Notes: generated by a model from the letters alone, not told the origin. DNA of 64,000 nt from Elgaria multicarinata webbii (GCF_023053635.1 NC_086172.1:124905681-124969680); one strand, 5' to 3'; counted from the stretch's first letter, positions 13,033 to 24,995 are shown. Program-made: numbers and translations.

Positions 13033-13319
13033 AGAATGATCTGGGACTAGTTACTGTTTCTCAGGCTGTCACAAATACATTTGCTGAATAAAGGAGTGGC
13101 TCTGGAATCACACCTTCTCATCAAATAAATATGTCTATTCCTCTCCTGGGTTTAGGGAGAACATAGGTTCTGCCAATTTGTAGTGCAACTCAGTTATACA
13201 CGTGTTACCTACCCCCCAATTTTGCAACTTATTTAACTTTGATTTTTCCTATTGGGGGAAGGAGCAAAACAGCATGTAATTGATTAAACATATATAAATG
13301 TTAAAAGGACGGTGGTTCG

Positions 13320-13629
13320 CTAGAAGCATATGGAAGGGGAAACTAATCTGGATGGCTTTAAAATGAGCTTAGACAAATTCTTGGAGGAGAGGGCTATCAA
13401 TGGCTACTAGTCCTGATGCCTACTAGTCTTGATGGATATATGCTACCTCCAGCATCAGAGGCAGTATGCCTCTGTACACCAGTTGCTGAGGAAAATGGGC
13501 GAGAAGCTGTTGTTGAACTCATGTCCTGCTTGTGGATTTTCCGTGGGCAGCTGTTCGGCCACTGTGTGAACAGAATGCTGGACTAGATGGACCCTTGGTC
13601 TGATCCAGCATGACTCTTCTTATATTCTT
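13320..13629 (+). mobile_element. CR1 LINE 3' end (second subfamily)
   Basis: GGATGGCTTTAAAATGAGCT, ATGGCTACTAGTCCTGATG, GTGTGAACAGAATGCTGGAC and TAGATGGACCCTTGGTCTGA. Ends in CTTCTTATATTCTTA without the ATTCTATG tail. Confidence 0.8.
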
Positions 13630-13744
13630 AAATGACAACCCAATCAACACTGGGATACTTGACAAGCATGTCTATCAATTATTAGATTGTAAAGATTAGA
13701 GAAGTCAAACTCACTGTGGCAACTGCTGTTTCAGTGTACATTGT

Positions 13745-13852
13745 ATACAGCCTCAACCTAATTAACTTCATAGGGTTGTTGTGAGGATAAAACGACAAGG
13801 GCGGAATCAATTGACAATGCTCTTAAGTCCCTTGGAGGGATGGTAGGGGACA
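13745..13852 (+). mobile_element. MIR-like SINE, 3' fragment
   Basis: CATAGGGTTGTTGTGAGGAT, then AAAACGACAAGG and CCCTTGGAGGGATGG. 5' half absent. Confidence 0.55.
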
Positions 13853-15096
13853 TCTGATGGGCTCATAATCCCAACTAGCTCATTTTGTGTAGAGAAAGAG
13901 AATATGACGTATACAAAATTATGGTTTTTACTGCTATATGTAATACAAAACATTCTTCCCCTGTTCTTGTTTATTTTTCTGTAATTGATTCACAGCTCAA
14001 TATCATCTGAGGTTTATGTTAACTGGGGAAATTGATCATACATCCTATATTACACGTGGAAGGATTTAAAATATTACATTTAGGAAAAAAAGTGGTGGGG
14101 GAGAGCTGAAATTACATAGAAAAAAGAATATTTCACTATGAAAAAGCATGTCCAAGTAGACCACACCTCAAATCTTACAAGGCTACATCTACTGTGGAGG
14201 AAAGGGTGTGTTTTAGCTTTGAGCATCAGGCGATTAAAAACACAACTACTGTAGAAACAGCCTCAGGATTTGTACATTCAGCTGATTCATTACATCTGGG
14301 TCACCCTCACCTGTTACACAAAGGCATCAGAAATCAAGCAACCTCAAAGCCCAGGCTGTTTATCCTGATAAGATCCAAATTGTTCCAATCCCAGGACAAG
14401 AAATTCTGTCTGCAATATGCTTCCTACACTGGACAGCTCTTTACTCTCTCTCTCTCTCTGGCTGGTAGATGATTTCATACCAATTGCACAGAACAAATCA
14501 GCATTGATAATGGCTCTTTCTCATTTCTGAGAGGGAAAAGAGACAAGCTACAGTTACTCCATATAGAAAGCTATACGCTTGTAATTTAGTATGTGTCCTC
14601 TTGATTTCCCTGGAGATATTCTGTGTTTCCATGTGCACTCCTCCTTTATCAGGTATAGTCTCACAGTTTGGACTTGCAGTAAATTACTTCATTTCTTCAT
14701 TTGTGACAGCAGTATAAGAAATCGGCTAAATCAATTTGATAATTTATGCCAGATTGCTAGGGCTTTCTTTATATAGAATGAGCTGGTTGTTAAAACCAAC
14801 CATCAAATATTAGTGACATACTTCATGGGAAGAATGCTATAAATCCCCCATTTCTGCTGATCCTAGGGTGGCAGCTAGGAGGAATCACTCCCTTTAGATG
14901 TTGGAGGCCAAATTTTCAAACCAAAGAAAAGCCAGCTTTATAGAGCAGATTTCTCTGCCAAATCCCAAGGAATATTTCCACCTACCCAAATGCAGAAACC
15001 ATTATGAAACAGAACCCCTGCCTCATTCTCCCAGTTATATAAAAGACAACACAGCCTTGCCTGGTGGAGAATTCATCCGATATTGTGGAGGAATGT

Positions 15097-15680
15097 AAGC
15101 ACACAAGAAAAGCCATGCTGGATCAGTCCAAGGGTCCATCTGGTCCAGCATTCTGTTACCCCAGTGGCCAACCATGGCCCATGGGAAACCCACACGTATG
15201 ACCTGAGTGCAAGAGCACCCTCTCACCCACGTTCCCCAGCAACTGGTGTACATAGACGTACTACCTCAGATACTGGAGGTAGTTCACAGCCATCCAAACT
15301 GGCAGCTATTTATAGACTTATCCTCCGTGAATTTGTTTAATCCCAAGCCATCTTGTGGAAGTGAATTCCAGAGTTTAATAATAGGCTGTGTGAAGAAATA
15401 CTTCCTTTCATCTGTCCTAAAACTCTCACCAATCAGCTTCATGGGATGACCCCGGATTCTATATTACGAGAAAAATGTCGCCTTATCCACTTTCTCCACA
15501 TTATGCATCATTTTGTACACCACTATTATGCCTCCCCTTTCTCGCCTCATTTCTAAGCTAAAAGTCCCAGCTGTAACTTTTCCTCACAGTGGAGTCACTC
15601 CATTTTATTTGCTCTTTTCTGCACTTTTTCCAACTCAACGATGTGCCTTTTTTGGGGTCCCACTCGAAGATTTATACTCT
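15097..15680 (-). mobile_element. CR1 LINE 3' end, reverse orientation
   Basis: On the plus strand it starts AGAAAAGCCATGCTGGATCA (the 3' end) and runs through CTTCATGGGATGACCCCGG and GCCTCCCCTTTCTCG to TTCTGCACTTTTTCCAACTC. Same subfamily as 13320, 35560 and 42606. It directly abuts the orphan CpG island. Confidence 0.8.
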
Positions 15681-15689
15681 AAAAAGCTG

Positions 15690-16480
15690 GAGACGCAAGG
15701 GAACGGGAATGGGGAGGAAAGTTTATGGGACGAGGGATGTCCGACGCTGCTTACAGCAACAGGGAGTGAAAGGAATTATTTTGCACGCCCACAGGCCCGC
15801 TCTCTTCTTTTGTATGCACACGTTCCCGGTTCTCAGAGAGTAACTCAAGTTGCACCTGAGGCAGCGCCTGGCCAGGCAGAGGGCAGGCGGGGGCTCCAAG
15901 AACGAGGCCGCCCTCTTCCTTTCGAGAGCAGACAGGGCTGCGTTGCATTCCAGGAGCTGCTGGCCACTACTGAGCCTTTCAGGCCTTTAGTCGTCCTGCC
16001 TTCGCGCCTGCGGAGAAGGCAACGCACGCACAGTCGCGGCGCAGCCTGGGGCTTTCCAAAAGGGGCCAGACTTTCGTAGCCTTCTAAGGTAAGGCTGGCT
16101 GTTCCCTGCAGAGGACTCCCGCCCAGCCCCCCGCAGCTGAGCCGCGGCGCGGAGACAGAGAGGAAAGGTGAAGAAGCCTGCCCGGCTGCCTTATATGGGC
16201 ATGCTCGCATAGTTGAGCCCGACGTGGGAAAGTGGCGTCATGGAGTTGGAAGAGCTGCAAAAAGGACTTCCCGGGTGGAAGTCCCGGCACGAGGCGCGCG
16301 CGCGCGGCGCTTCTCCCGCAGCCCCCGCCCTGGACTTGCAGGGCGGGACAGACGCGCACCTGAGGGAGGGGGGGACAAAGCTCGGCTCCCGACCCGCCTG
16401 ACCTCTCGTCGTTTAGAGCAGGTCCGCGCACGCTGCCTTCTTTTCCAGTCCTGCGAATCAGCCAAATTCGTGGTGGAAAA
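15690..16480. promoter_or_regulatory. Orphan CpG island with CArG box and plus-strand splice donor
   Basis: CpG density rises sharply, with runs such as GGCGCGCGCGCGCGGCGC near 16295, about 10 kb upstream of ACTN1 exon 1 and far from DCAF5. It contains CCTTATATGG (16189-16198), an exact CArG/SRF consensus that also reads as a TATA-like element on the minus strand, and AAG/GTAAGG (GT at 16089-16090), a strong plus-strand donor. Open frames of 188 codons (+), 115 and 152 codons (-) look like by-products of GC content. It may be the promoter of an unannotated lncRNA or an alternative ACTN1 promoter. Confidence 0.6.
16189..16198. promoter_or_regulatory. Consensus CArG (SRF) box
   Basis: CCTTATATGG fits CC(A/T)6GG exactly and sits inside the orphan CpG island. 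SRF-MRTF signalling is known to drive cytoskeletal genes including actinins, so the location is suggestive. A few exact matches are expected by chance in 64 kb, and a second one lies at 25902-25911 outside any island. Confidence 0.4.
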
Positions 16481-17292
16481 GTATGAGTAGTCTCGAATGA
16501 CGACCAGATTAAGCCCTGGTGGCAAAACCAGCAGGCACACCCGCCACTGAACTCGCTTGGCAGCCAGACTGATGACTGATGACTGAGATATTTGCTGCCC
16601 GGAGCTGTGCTGTAAAGTTAATAAAATGTAACGTAACTTTTCTTTTGTGGGGGGTGGGGGTGGGGAGTTAGTTTTTTCTTCAGAGTGTTTCCTCAAGAAT
16701 CATGTTTATGCTAAGGGCTTAGTAACCCCAATGGAGCAAAGAAGAGAACTGCACACACACAACATAGGTACCATTTGAAAATAAATGCCTAAAATTATCT
16801 GAAGAATAAACACTGGGTTAAAAGACTTTGCAAACGATAAATTCTGTACCGTAACACCCCTGGCTGAGGACCAATAGTCTGATTTCTGCTGTTTATGTGC
16901 AAGATGGAAAGTAAGGTCCCCCAATATAATACTAAAAATTAGGTTAAATCTCGTTAAACAGTTATTTCATGTACAATTCTATCTGATAGCTGAAGTCATA
17001 CATGACCACCTGTTTACCAAATTATTGACTATAAAAGAGCCTTTCCATATGGAAGTTCATTTCCCAGGTGCATTCTACTTTTGTTGGCTAGCATTTTACT
17101 CATGGTAGTCAAGGACAGAAATGTTTCTGCCCAGACATAATGAAGGGAGGTGACAGGTTAGTCTTGCTGCCATGATTTAGGCCTGCATGAGCTGGATAAT
17201 TTATAATATACTTCCAGAGATGCCAAGACATGCACGCTGGTGCTAGATGGAAGGAGCACAAAACCTCTGGAGGAATTATAAAAAATATTGCA

Positions 17293-17400
17293 TACAAGTG
17301 GAACCTGCAAAAATGTTGCAACGTGGAGTGCTCCTGTTCAACATTCTAGACATACTCTTGTTCCAGACATTCCATTCCATACTCTTCCCACTCACCCTGT
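17293..17400 (+). repeat. ACAAGTGGAACCTGCAA repeat family, copy 1
   Basis: ACAAGTGGAACCTGCAAAAA, GTTGCAACGTGGAGTGCTCC, TGTTCAACATTCTAG and CATTCCATTCCATA. Homologous text occurs at 30330 and 30660. Confidence 0.55.
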
Positions 17401-18577
17401 TTTCCATTATTTCCCCAAATCGTCATTCAGCATTCCAGGCTAACTGACCACACTTTGTTTAGGTTCCTCCCTCCTTTGTTCCCCCCCTTTAGGATTCACA
17501 CAAGCCAGCTGGTACCTCCCCCTTGGACATGGAAGGTACCATCTTGGCTACATATCCACATTTGACGAATGAGTTCACTATTAGTGTGTGTGTTAGGGGG
17601 AGAGAAGTGGAAATGGTAGGTGTACAACATGGCATAAATAGCCATGGGGGGGGCACAGCCCCCATCCGCAAAACAACCAGTGTCCACTAATTGCTGGATA
17701 TACAAGTAATTTCCCAGCAACTGCATTTAGTTATTTAAATGCTGGGAAATGGTGATTCTTCGACAATAGGAGTAATTGAAGGGATCTGGCCAGTTGAGTC
17801 ACAGCTCTGAAGTTCCTTCCAGGAAGGCCACTGTGCCTGGATGGGCCCTACAATGGGACTGTTCTTGGACAATGTCAGCTGACTATAAACAGTCAGTTGT
17901 CCTTTCCAAGGACTTGGCCTGAACAGACCAGGATCTAGGGAGGCTGTAACCCCCTTGATCCATCCTCTTGTTTTACCTGCTTCTTGTCTCCAGTACATCT
18001 TTCTTAGAGAGGATGAGAGGTACATTTTGCCTTAGTTTTCTGCAGTGAATAGTATTGTGTAAACAATGCCAGCTTTCTTGCGATGCTTTTTATCTGAAAA
18101 TGAAAAACAAATAATTTAAAATACTGTCAATTGACAAAGTATGAGAATCATGCATTTTGAGACCAGTTCACTGGCACACTGATATACCAAGTATAAGTGG
18201 TGAAAGACAGAAGGGGGTAAATCACCCAAGTGAGTCCTCAACATGCCTACATACAACTGTGTGAAAAGGACACTGACCTTTCCTTAAGCTCTGAGATTAA
18301 GTAATCGAGATTCCAGATGCCTTCATGTTACTTTAATTTGCCAGAAGAACCAATGCTGGCCAAAGGTACAGTGCTGTACATGGACCTGGTTGTCCAAGGA
18401 AATCATTGTGCACCCTTCAGCAAACCTCTCTCTCTGTGTGTGTCTCACTTACCCATTTAAAATGTGAGAATAGTAGTTGCAATTACAAAACAAGATGAAT
18501 ACCTTAAATGTTTATATTCAGTCTGCAATACTAATGATACGAAGTTCTAAATAGCCATGAAACTTTCCAAGTAAACA

Positions 18578-18806
18578 TTTTTATTTATTTTATTTTTATT
18601 ATTACATTTATATACCGCCCCACAGCCGAAGCTCTCTGGGCAGTTTACAAAGATTAAAACAGTGAACATTAAAAACCATAAAAACTATAAAAACAGACAA
18701 TATCCATTTAAAACAACTATTCTGGGGACAGTTAAAAAAAACACCTCAGCATAGGCTGTTAAATGCCTGGGAGAAGAGAAAAGTCTTGACCTGGTGCTGA
18801 AAACAT
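18578..18806 (-). mobile_element. L2-type LINE 3' end, reverse orientation
   Basis: On the minus strand: CACCAGGTCAAGACTTTTCT, CTTCTCCCAGGCATTTAACA and GAGAGCTTCGGCTGTGGGGC, followed by GGTATATAAATG and an AT-rich tail. Confidence 0.65.
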
Positions 18807-20102
18807 GTATAAGACTCCACTGCATAAATGCTAAATTCTGGAAATAGTTTTCCCTCTGTAAACTCTTTGATTAGCTACTTGAATGCAAGAGATTATTCTC
18901 TCTCACACACTCTCTTCTGAAAAACTCTTCTGTGCATGAACTTCCTCTCCATTTTTCTACAGAAAATGTGCACCACCTGTCTTTAGAGCAAATTGACCAT
19001 CTCTGATAAGTTTCTGGGTTCAAGCAGAAAGCATAGAAAGAGATTCTGTTGAGCGTGCCTATGCAGCCATTTCACAAGCAAGTGAAGTTCAGAGGCACTA
19101 CTGGAACAGTTATAAGCAAAACTAGAAGTCTAACTCAGGGCAGGATTCACAAAAGTAGATCCTCCTAAAAGTGAAAATAAACCTACATGATCAGTGCAGG
19201 AACAAAATTAATCTATTTCCAGTTAGCACCACAGTAACTGTAAAAATGTTCTTTGAATTCTTCACGTAGAAAGTGTCTGTCACAAGACTTCAAAGAATGA
19301 TCCCATTTATGCAAAGAGACCAGATGGAAAAGAAAGGACACGTCTCAGGATGTAGGCAAATAAAGGGCTACTTTGAAGAATAAAATTTTATTTCCCCATA
19401 TCCTGAGACTTTGTTCTCTCTTTAGCGTCGGGTTATTTTGAAAGTTCTCCAGTTTTGTCTGACTGCCATTTGTACAAATACTTTTTAGGAGCTTCCAGCC
19501 TGGACGGGAGTACCCAGCATGCTGTGATATAGCCCACCAAAGCCCATAATAGAGTAATTTACCCTTAGCATTCATTTTTTGGCATTGGTGACTTTGTTGC
19601 TTATTTTGTTTGTTTGTTTTTGAATTGATAGAAGTGCTCCCTTTTGATCCCTACAGTGATCAAAAGCTAAATGTAGGAAGTTGCTGTGGAATTTACTTGC
19701 AAATGAAAGCAACAGCTTGGTATGTGTATGTCTGATTCACAAGTAAATACAGATATAAGTTCTTTCCATTTTACAGGGTACTTGATTTTTCATTGTAGAA
19801 ATCATGAATGAAAGGTGTAACACAGGGAACAACTCCTACATTTGGGGACTTTTTGGAGATTCTGTGGTGGCTTAACTTGGTCTTATACATTTCCCCTATT
19901 CCCCACTATTCCTCTGTCATGTTCCTTGCATAGTTTGCTATAATAGATTTGGAATTTAAGGAGGCGCTGAGGCTATGGATGGAGGGAAGCTGGAATCAAA
20001 GGACAAATCATCCATCTCCTGTGCTTTGCTCGGATACTTTTTTTTCCAGATTATAGATTGGATCCAGACGAACTTCATTGAAGCTGGGTTCAACTAACTT
20101 AA

Positions 20103-20295
20103 GGCACAATCCTATGCATGTTTAGACAGAAACAAGTCCTACAACTCCCAGCATTCCTCAGCCATCATTGCTAGCTGGGGAATGCTGGGAGTTGTAGGAC
20201 TTGTTTCTGTCTAAACATGCATTTTATTTTTATTTTATTTATTACATTTTTATACCGCCCAATAGCCAAAGCTCTCAATGCATAGGATTGTGCCT
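20103..20295. mobile_element. GGCACAATCCTATGCAT palindromic element with nested LINE insertion
   Basis: The left arm GGCACAATCCTATGCATG, then TTTAGACAGAAACAAGTCC and TACAACTCCCAGCATTCC, is matched almost base for base by the right arm. TTAA lies at both outer edges (20099-20102 and 20296-20299), compatible with a piggyBac-like duplication though part could belong to the inverted repeat. A 55-bp insertion interrupts the right arm. Confidence 0.8.
20223..20277 (-). mobile_element. Short 5'-truncated LINE 3' end with ATGCAT target duplication
   Basis: On the minus strand it reads GAGAGCTTTGGCTATTGGGC, then GGTATAAAAATG and an A/T-rich tail; it is the same 3' end as the element at 18578-18806. 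ATGCAT precedes (20217-20222) and follows (20278-20283) the insert. Removing it restores the palindrome arm. Confidence 0.75.
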
Positions 20296-20450
20296 TTAAT
20301 CTGGATCCAGCCACTGTGTCTTTAGTTAAAGCTGTTACATAATTGTATTTGCCTTGTCCCAAAAATAACATCCTTAATAGGAGCCAAACAGTCATTTTAA
20401 AATAAAAATAAAAAATCAATCATAAAAGAATCTGACCCTACTCTTTTTAC

Positions 20451-20541
20451 AGTGAAATTCTATGCATGTTTACTCAGTTGTAAATTCCACAGAGGTCAAT
20501 AGGATTTAATCTGAAATAAGCATGCATAGATTGCAGCCTTC
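20451..20541. mobile_element. Short palindromic element (AAGTAAATTCCAC/ATGCATGTTTACTC type)
   Basis: AATTCTATGCATGTTTACTC pairs with GAAATAAGCATGCATAGATT; the centre is TCCACAGAGGTCAATAGGAT. It shares its terminal CTATGCATGTTTA with the longer family at 20103. Confidence 0.65.
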
Positions 20542-20934
20542 AGGCCAAAGTAGATAAGATGCAGAAAATCTATAGTTACGATCTCTCAGGTGTGTTGAAA
20601 TAATACGGGAATTGGATGGGAGAGTGGGCTCCAAATTAAATTAGGACTGTGGTGCTGCCAGGTGGGAAATTAACATATTCCCATGCTGTTTCCCTGGGTA
20701 ATCTTTCCTTCCTAAAGCTGTATTTGCCTTTCAGGGGGAAATTGGTGTCATGAAGGTACCTGTATGTTTACACAGAGGGACAAATAGTTGGGCCTTACTC
20801 ACAGTTGTTTATGGATTCTTTAGATGACATTGTGATCCCTTAGTTTTGCTTCTGTATCTAACCAGCACTGTTTAGAGTAAGGATTTTTTTTGCATTTAAT
20901 TGTAAAAGTGAAAGAAAGTATGGTTTCCTTTTGT

Positions 20935-21100
20935 GTATTTGCACTATTCTGCTATACCACAGTGCCACCTAGAGGTTATGTAGCAGAAACAGAAATGCTC
21001 CTCGTGTAGTGCTCAGATCTCAATTCTGCGACAAAACCAAAAGTAGATACAGCTATTAACAGCCTTATGTAGAAAAGCTCTAAGAGGCAAAGCTGACTCA
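20935..21100 (+). repeat. CCACCTAGAGGTTAT repeat family, copy 1
   Basis: TTGCACTATTCTGCTATACC, AGTGCCACCTAGAGGTTATG and TAGAAAAGCTCTAAGAGG. Shares the landmark order with 30925 and, in reverse, 47850. Confidence 0.6.
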
Positions 21101-23498
21101 ACAACCTATGAACTACCACTGAGCTTTGGCAAAAGGAGGGATATCTAGATGCACAGTCAGAACTGCGAGAAGACTCTAGAATGTCAATAGACCAGAGCAT
21201 GTAAAGAGGAATGCTTGACCCTATTTTAATTTTTGAGCCAAGGCTGCTCTTTGGATTTGAACAACAAGATTTTGGAGGAGCTGTGTCCAATGGCTGGAAA
21301 CACACCTCTTTGTGGTAAGATTGTTCTCCACAATATTCTCAAAAAGAATAGCTTGTGTATGCTTTCTACTAATTATTCTACCTCAAAAGTAGTTTTATTG
21401 GTTTTGCATTTTAATATTCACATGGAATAATTTTTGACACTGATTTATATTTAATTATTCTTTGTAAATGGCTTCAAGCATTTTTTTTTAAAAAATGGGG
21501 CAAAATATTTTAACACTGCAATATGAAATTAAGGTTGCAATACTGGTGAGAATCCTGATATACAGCATTACTGCTAGCATAATGAACTCTTTATATAACA
21601 TGATTTTCAGGGTTTGAACTTTAAGAAACAACTTGAGAGCCCGTTTAATTCTTAACACACACAAAAATGAATGGGGGAGAGGGTTGGAAACCTTTATTAA
21701 TCAATACTGATATTGTCTGGCTTCAAAAAATAAAAACACGAAAAAAGCACCATATGGAATAATACTTTTTGTCCAATATGTTCCCCAACATTCCTCTCTA
21801 GCTATCCCATGCACATCTCTCTGGTTTCCCTTTAGATACAGATGAAGTGCTTTCTGTTTCTCAGTTTATCAGCAATCTTATAGATAAGGTGCTCACGCAA
21901 AGTATTTCCTATGTCAACATCATAGCCTTCTGAAAGAGGGGCACTAGGGCTCCCTACCTTATAAGGATCAAGTTCTTTGCACAAATGCATTCAACCATTG
22001 TAATGTCTTTTTTGTCCCCATGAGTTATGTATAGGCGTAATGCACTGTTTCTTTTTAAACTTGGGGGGGGGGGAAGAGACTATTCTGGAAGGGCAATCAG
22101 GATTGAAGAAATGACAGAAAGTAGAAGTGCTTAACCTTTTCCTGTGTGCCATTTCCCTCCTCCAAACTGCCTTCCCAACCAGCTCTCCCACCATGAAATT
22201 CCAAATGCATGTTTGCCTGCATTTCAAACTTTTGGGGGAGTGGGAAGGCAGGGAAAAAGTCATCTGGAGAGCAATCTGGAGCTGGGAAATAGCCAGAGGA
22301 AGCCACATGGAGAGCAATTTGGAGCTGGGAAATGTTATGCACTCTCTCTGCTTTGCCACTTCTCTGATCCTTCTCCTAAAAATAGCTCTACATATAACAT
22401 CTAGAGCTTCTGTACATGAATGATTTATTGCACCCACATGATTGGCCACTCATGGACATTTGCAGATGCTTTACATGACGCTGTCAACCTCCAGGATGTC
22501 TCTGGTGCTTTCCCCCAATAATCCCACGTTTTTTAAAAAACTGAGACAATGCATTATTTAAAATAATCACAGGATTGATTCTGCCACTAGATGGCACTGT
22601 TTCATTTAGCTTTATGAAGCATTGCCCAGAGGGGAAGATTTCAATTACAGATCATATGGTTGCCAAGGGTCGCCATCTAAAGAAGCCCATAGTGAACATG
22701 GAAAGACCTGAAATAAAAAAGCCTGGGAAGGCTGCAGTATTTTATGAGAAACAATCACAGCCACTGCTCCTGATCACAAGTAATACCAAAGCACACCACT
22801 CATGATCACAGAAGTACCCACCCCCTTTCCCCCTTGTACTAGCTGTACAGTTCCTATCATAAAATGGGTGCTACTATGGTGGTACAATGGCAGAGAATTC
22901 TTCCTAGGGCCTCAGTATTTAAGAGAATAATACTTTCTCCCATTGGAATTGCCCCATAGATTAAGTAATTATTTGATTAGGTTCGAGTTCTTCCAGCAAG
23001 ATCCTACTGTATGTACCTTCTTTGACAAATATCAGCTGGATGGTGGCCAGGACCACATGTTTTTGGATCATGGTTTCATCCATTTGGGACTTCCTTCCTC
23101 AAGATATCCATGATGCCCCTTTCTTATGGGTTTTTAGAAAGTGTTAACTTTTTATCTATTGTTTATTTATTTATTTTACTCCCCTGGGTTTATGATGATG
23201 GAAGATAGGGGGGATTTACAGTTCTATTTTTTGACTTTTAACATTTTGTATGGATGCTTCTTTAATGCTTTACAAACTGGCGTTTTCTACATTAGAACTG
23301 TTTAGCATTGCTGAGACCTCACTTCTCTGAAATTAGCTGGAACCAGAATTAAAACAGAGGTTTCAGCAGCACTTAATATATTCTCCAGCAATGCATACTC
23401 TGAATACTCAAGAAAGGTACTTTCCAATTATGCTTCTTTTTTGGCAATTGGTTAATTTTTTTTTATTAAAGATGGTAAGGAGCTCTATATTGATAACT

Positions 23499-23630
23499 GG
23501 GCCAGATCTACACCAAGCAGGATATAACACTTTGAAAACAGTTTGAAAACTGTATACGGAGTGTGTCTGGGCCTAAATAGTTGTCACTACTGTTATAAAC
23601 CATTATAAAGCAGTAGTATAGATCCTGCCC
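23499..23630. mobile_element. GATCTACAC inverted-repeat element (hAT-like duplication)
   Basis: Ends are GGGCCAGATCTACACC and GTATAGATCCTGCCC. Flanking octamers TGATAACT and TGATATCA agree at 6 of 8 positions. The interior is AT-rich with TTTGAAAACAGTTTGAAAAC. It is the reverse-orientation homologue of the element at 36436. Confidence 0.7.
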
Positions 23631-24054
23631 TGATATCAGAGAGTATGGCAGATTGCTCTCTTAGAAAAACTGAATCATAAATTAAGGATAGTGTGAGGAA
23701 AACTAAGTGGTGGCAAATCTGAAAGGGTATGGAGGAAATTTATCAATTTCATGTATAAAGAAGAAGATGGGAGAATGCCTCCATCAGCATACATAGAGTT
23801 ATGGATAGCATAGGTTTAAAGAATGGAAGCCCCATTCTATACAAAGATGAAAGAAAATATGGTCTGAAAAAGTGTGATCCAGGGTTTATGACAGGGGAGT
23901 AAGGAAACAAAATGTCTTAAGTAAGTTAATGACTTGACTAATAATATTAAATCCAGGTAGAAATTTGTATCGGAATTGAATGTATATTTATGATGTAATA
24001 TTTGACTTATGTAACCAGTACCAAAGAATATTTTTTTAAAGAAAACATTGTTTG

Positions 24055-24120
24055 ATTGACTTTGCTTTATATTGATTGTGTATTTTTATTATAAATTGCC
24101 CTGAGGGCCTGTTGGCCAAA
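24055..24120 (+). mobile_element. LINE 3' tail remnant
   Basis: TTATAAATTGCCCTGAGGGC after a T-rich stretch resembles an L2-type ending without its microsatellite. Short and diverged. Confidence 0.3.
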
Positions 24121-24499
24121 AATCAGGAAAGAGTTTAAGGAGTAAAAGACAATTCTGATATACGTCCGAAATGAGCATTGTGATAAACTTGGCTATTCAG
24201 AGGAAATTTGGTGTACTATTTTCACCAGCAGGATTCTTGAGAAGCAGGGCGCAAGCATGAACACAAGATGAAGCAAAGATCTTGCAGGAGTTATAATGGA
24301 CCACTCCAAGATTTCACACTCCCTTCCCAGATAATGTTGTCATTGTTTTCACAATGCAAAGTCGGCTTGTAAAATGTCTGCCTGATTTAGAGAAGGAAAG
24401 CTGTTGTTCAAGTTGTTAATCTGGGTTTGTTGTCATATTTAGTACTACAAAGCAGTAGTACTTCAAACACTGTAATACTATAAAGTAGTTTGCTGCCAA

Positions 24500-24642
24500 A
24501 TTTCAGTGGCAAACCGCCAGTCTTTTAACTTTATTTTTGGGGGTGACCCATGGACTGCATGGCACTTCATGGAATACAGCCCACAGGAGGGTGGTCCAGA
24601 GACAAAATTGTCTCATGGGCCTCCCACAGTTGCTCACCCCTG
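24500..24642 (-). mobile_element. hAT element end fragment
   Basis: Read on the minus strand, it starts CAGGGGTGAGCAACTGTGGG and continues into a GGCCC/CATGAGAC-rich region, the form of many vertebrate hAT 5' ends. The other end is not recognised. A copy of the 330-bp family follows almost directly. Confidence 0.5.
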
Positions 24643-24679
24643 TGCTAGTAAGAGTGTCAACAGATGGGGGGCGGGAATT

Positions 24680-24995
24680 GTGTTTCCTTACCGTCACTTT
24701 CCCCCCGCTTCTGACCCACAATACTTCCTCTTTCTTTACACGGGGAAGAAAGAGGAAGTAAACAATGACCATATGGCCCATTCAGTGGGCGGTTTTATCC
24801 TGCTACTTCTCCTGCACACATCAGGAAATGGTGGAACATTTTGCTACAGCTGAAAAAGTTGGATTTTCCGGGTCTTTTTTTGTGACAGAAAAATGAGCAG
24901 AAGGGGCAGGAGGCAGACAGCGGTGTCAAAAGGACCCATGAAAACCTGTGAGTGGCCAGTAATGAGCATGCAATAAAACGCTCCTCTAATGATGC
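24680..24995 (+). repeat. Unclassified 330-bp family, copy 2
   Basis: Landmarks in order: ACTTCCTCTTTCTTTACACG, GGAAGTAAACAATGACCATA, TGGCCCATTCAGTGGGCGG, CTTCTCCTGCACACATCAGG, AGGAGGCAGACAGCGGTGTC and GTGAGTGGCCAGTAATGAGC. A local hairpin is present (CCTCTTTC with GAAAGAGG). Confidence 0.65.

Larger units (their letters stand above)
6320..15690. other. Intergenic region, first part
   Basis: The region between the ACTN1 promoter and the orphan CpG island shows no gene-like exon. Besides the repeats listed separately, about 2 kb at 9.4-11.3 kb is mostly unique sequence carrying one palindromic element and one perfect hairpin. Confidence 0.8.

Noticed and set aside
15513-16079. 188-codon plus-strand open frame at the orphan CpG island
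   Set aside because: Its first third translates antisense CR1 sequence and the rest is GC-rich without any recognisable domain. An open frame is expected from base composition.
16084-16696. 115- and 152-codon minus-strand frames in the CpG island
   Set aside because: Arg/Pro/Ala-rich composition, mutual overlap and no similarity to known proteins. Treated as composition artefacts, though a transcript is possible.
22060-22450. Overlapping frames on both strands with a short internal duplication
   Set aside because: A local repeat of GGAGAGCAAT(C/T)TGGAGCTGGGAAAT (two copies about 50 bp apart) explains the similar peptides; no protein similarity seen.
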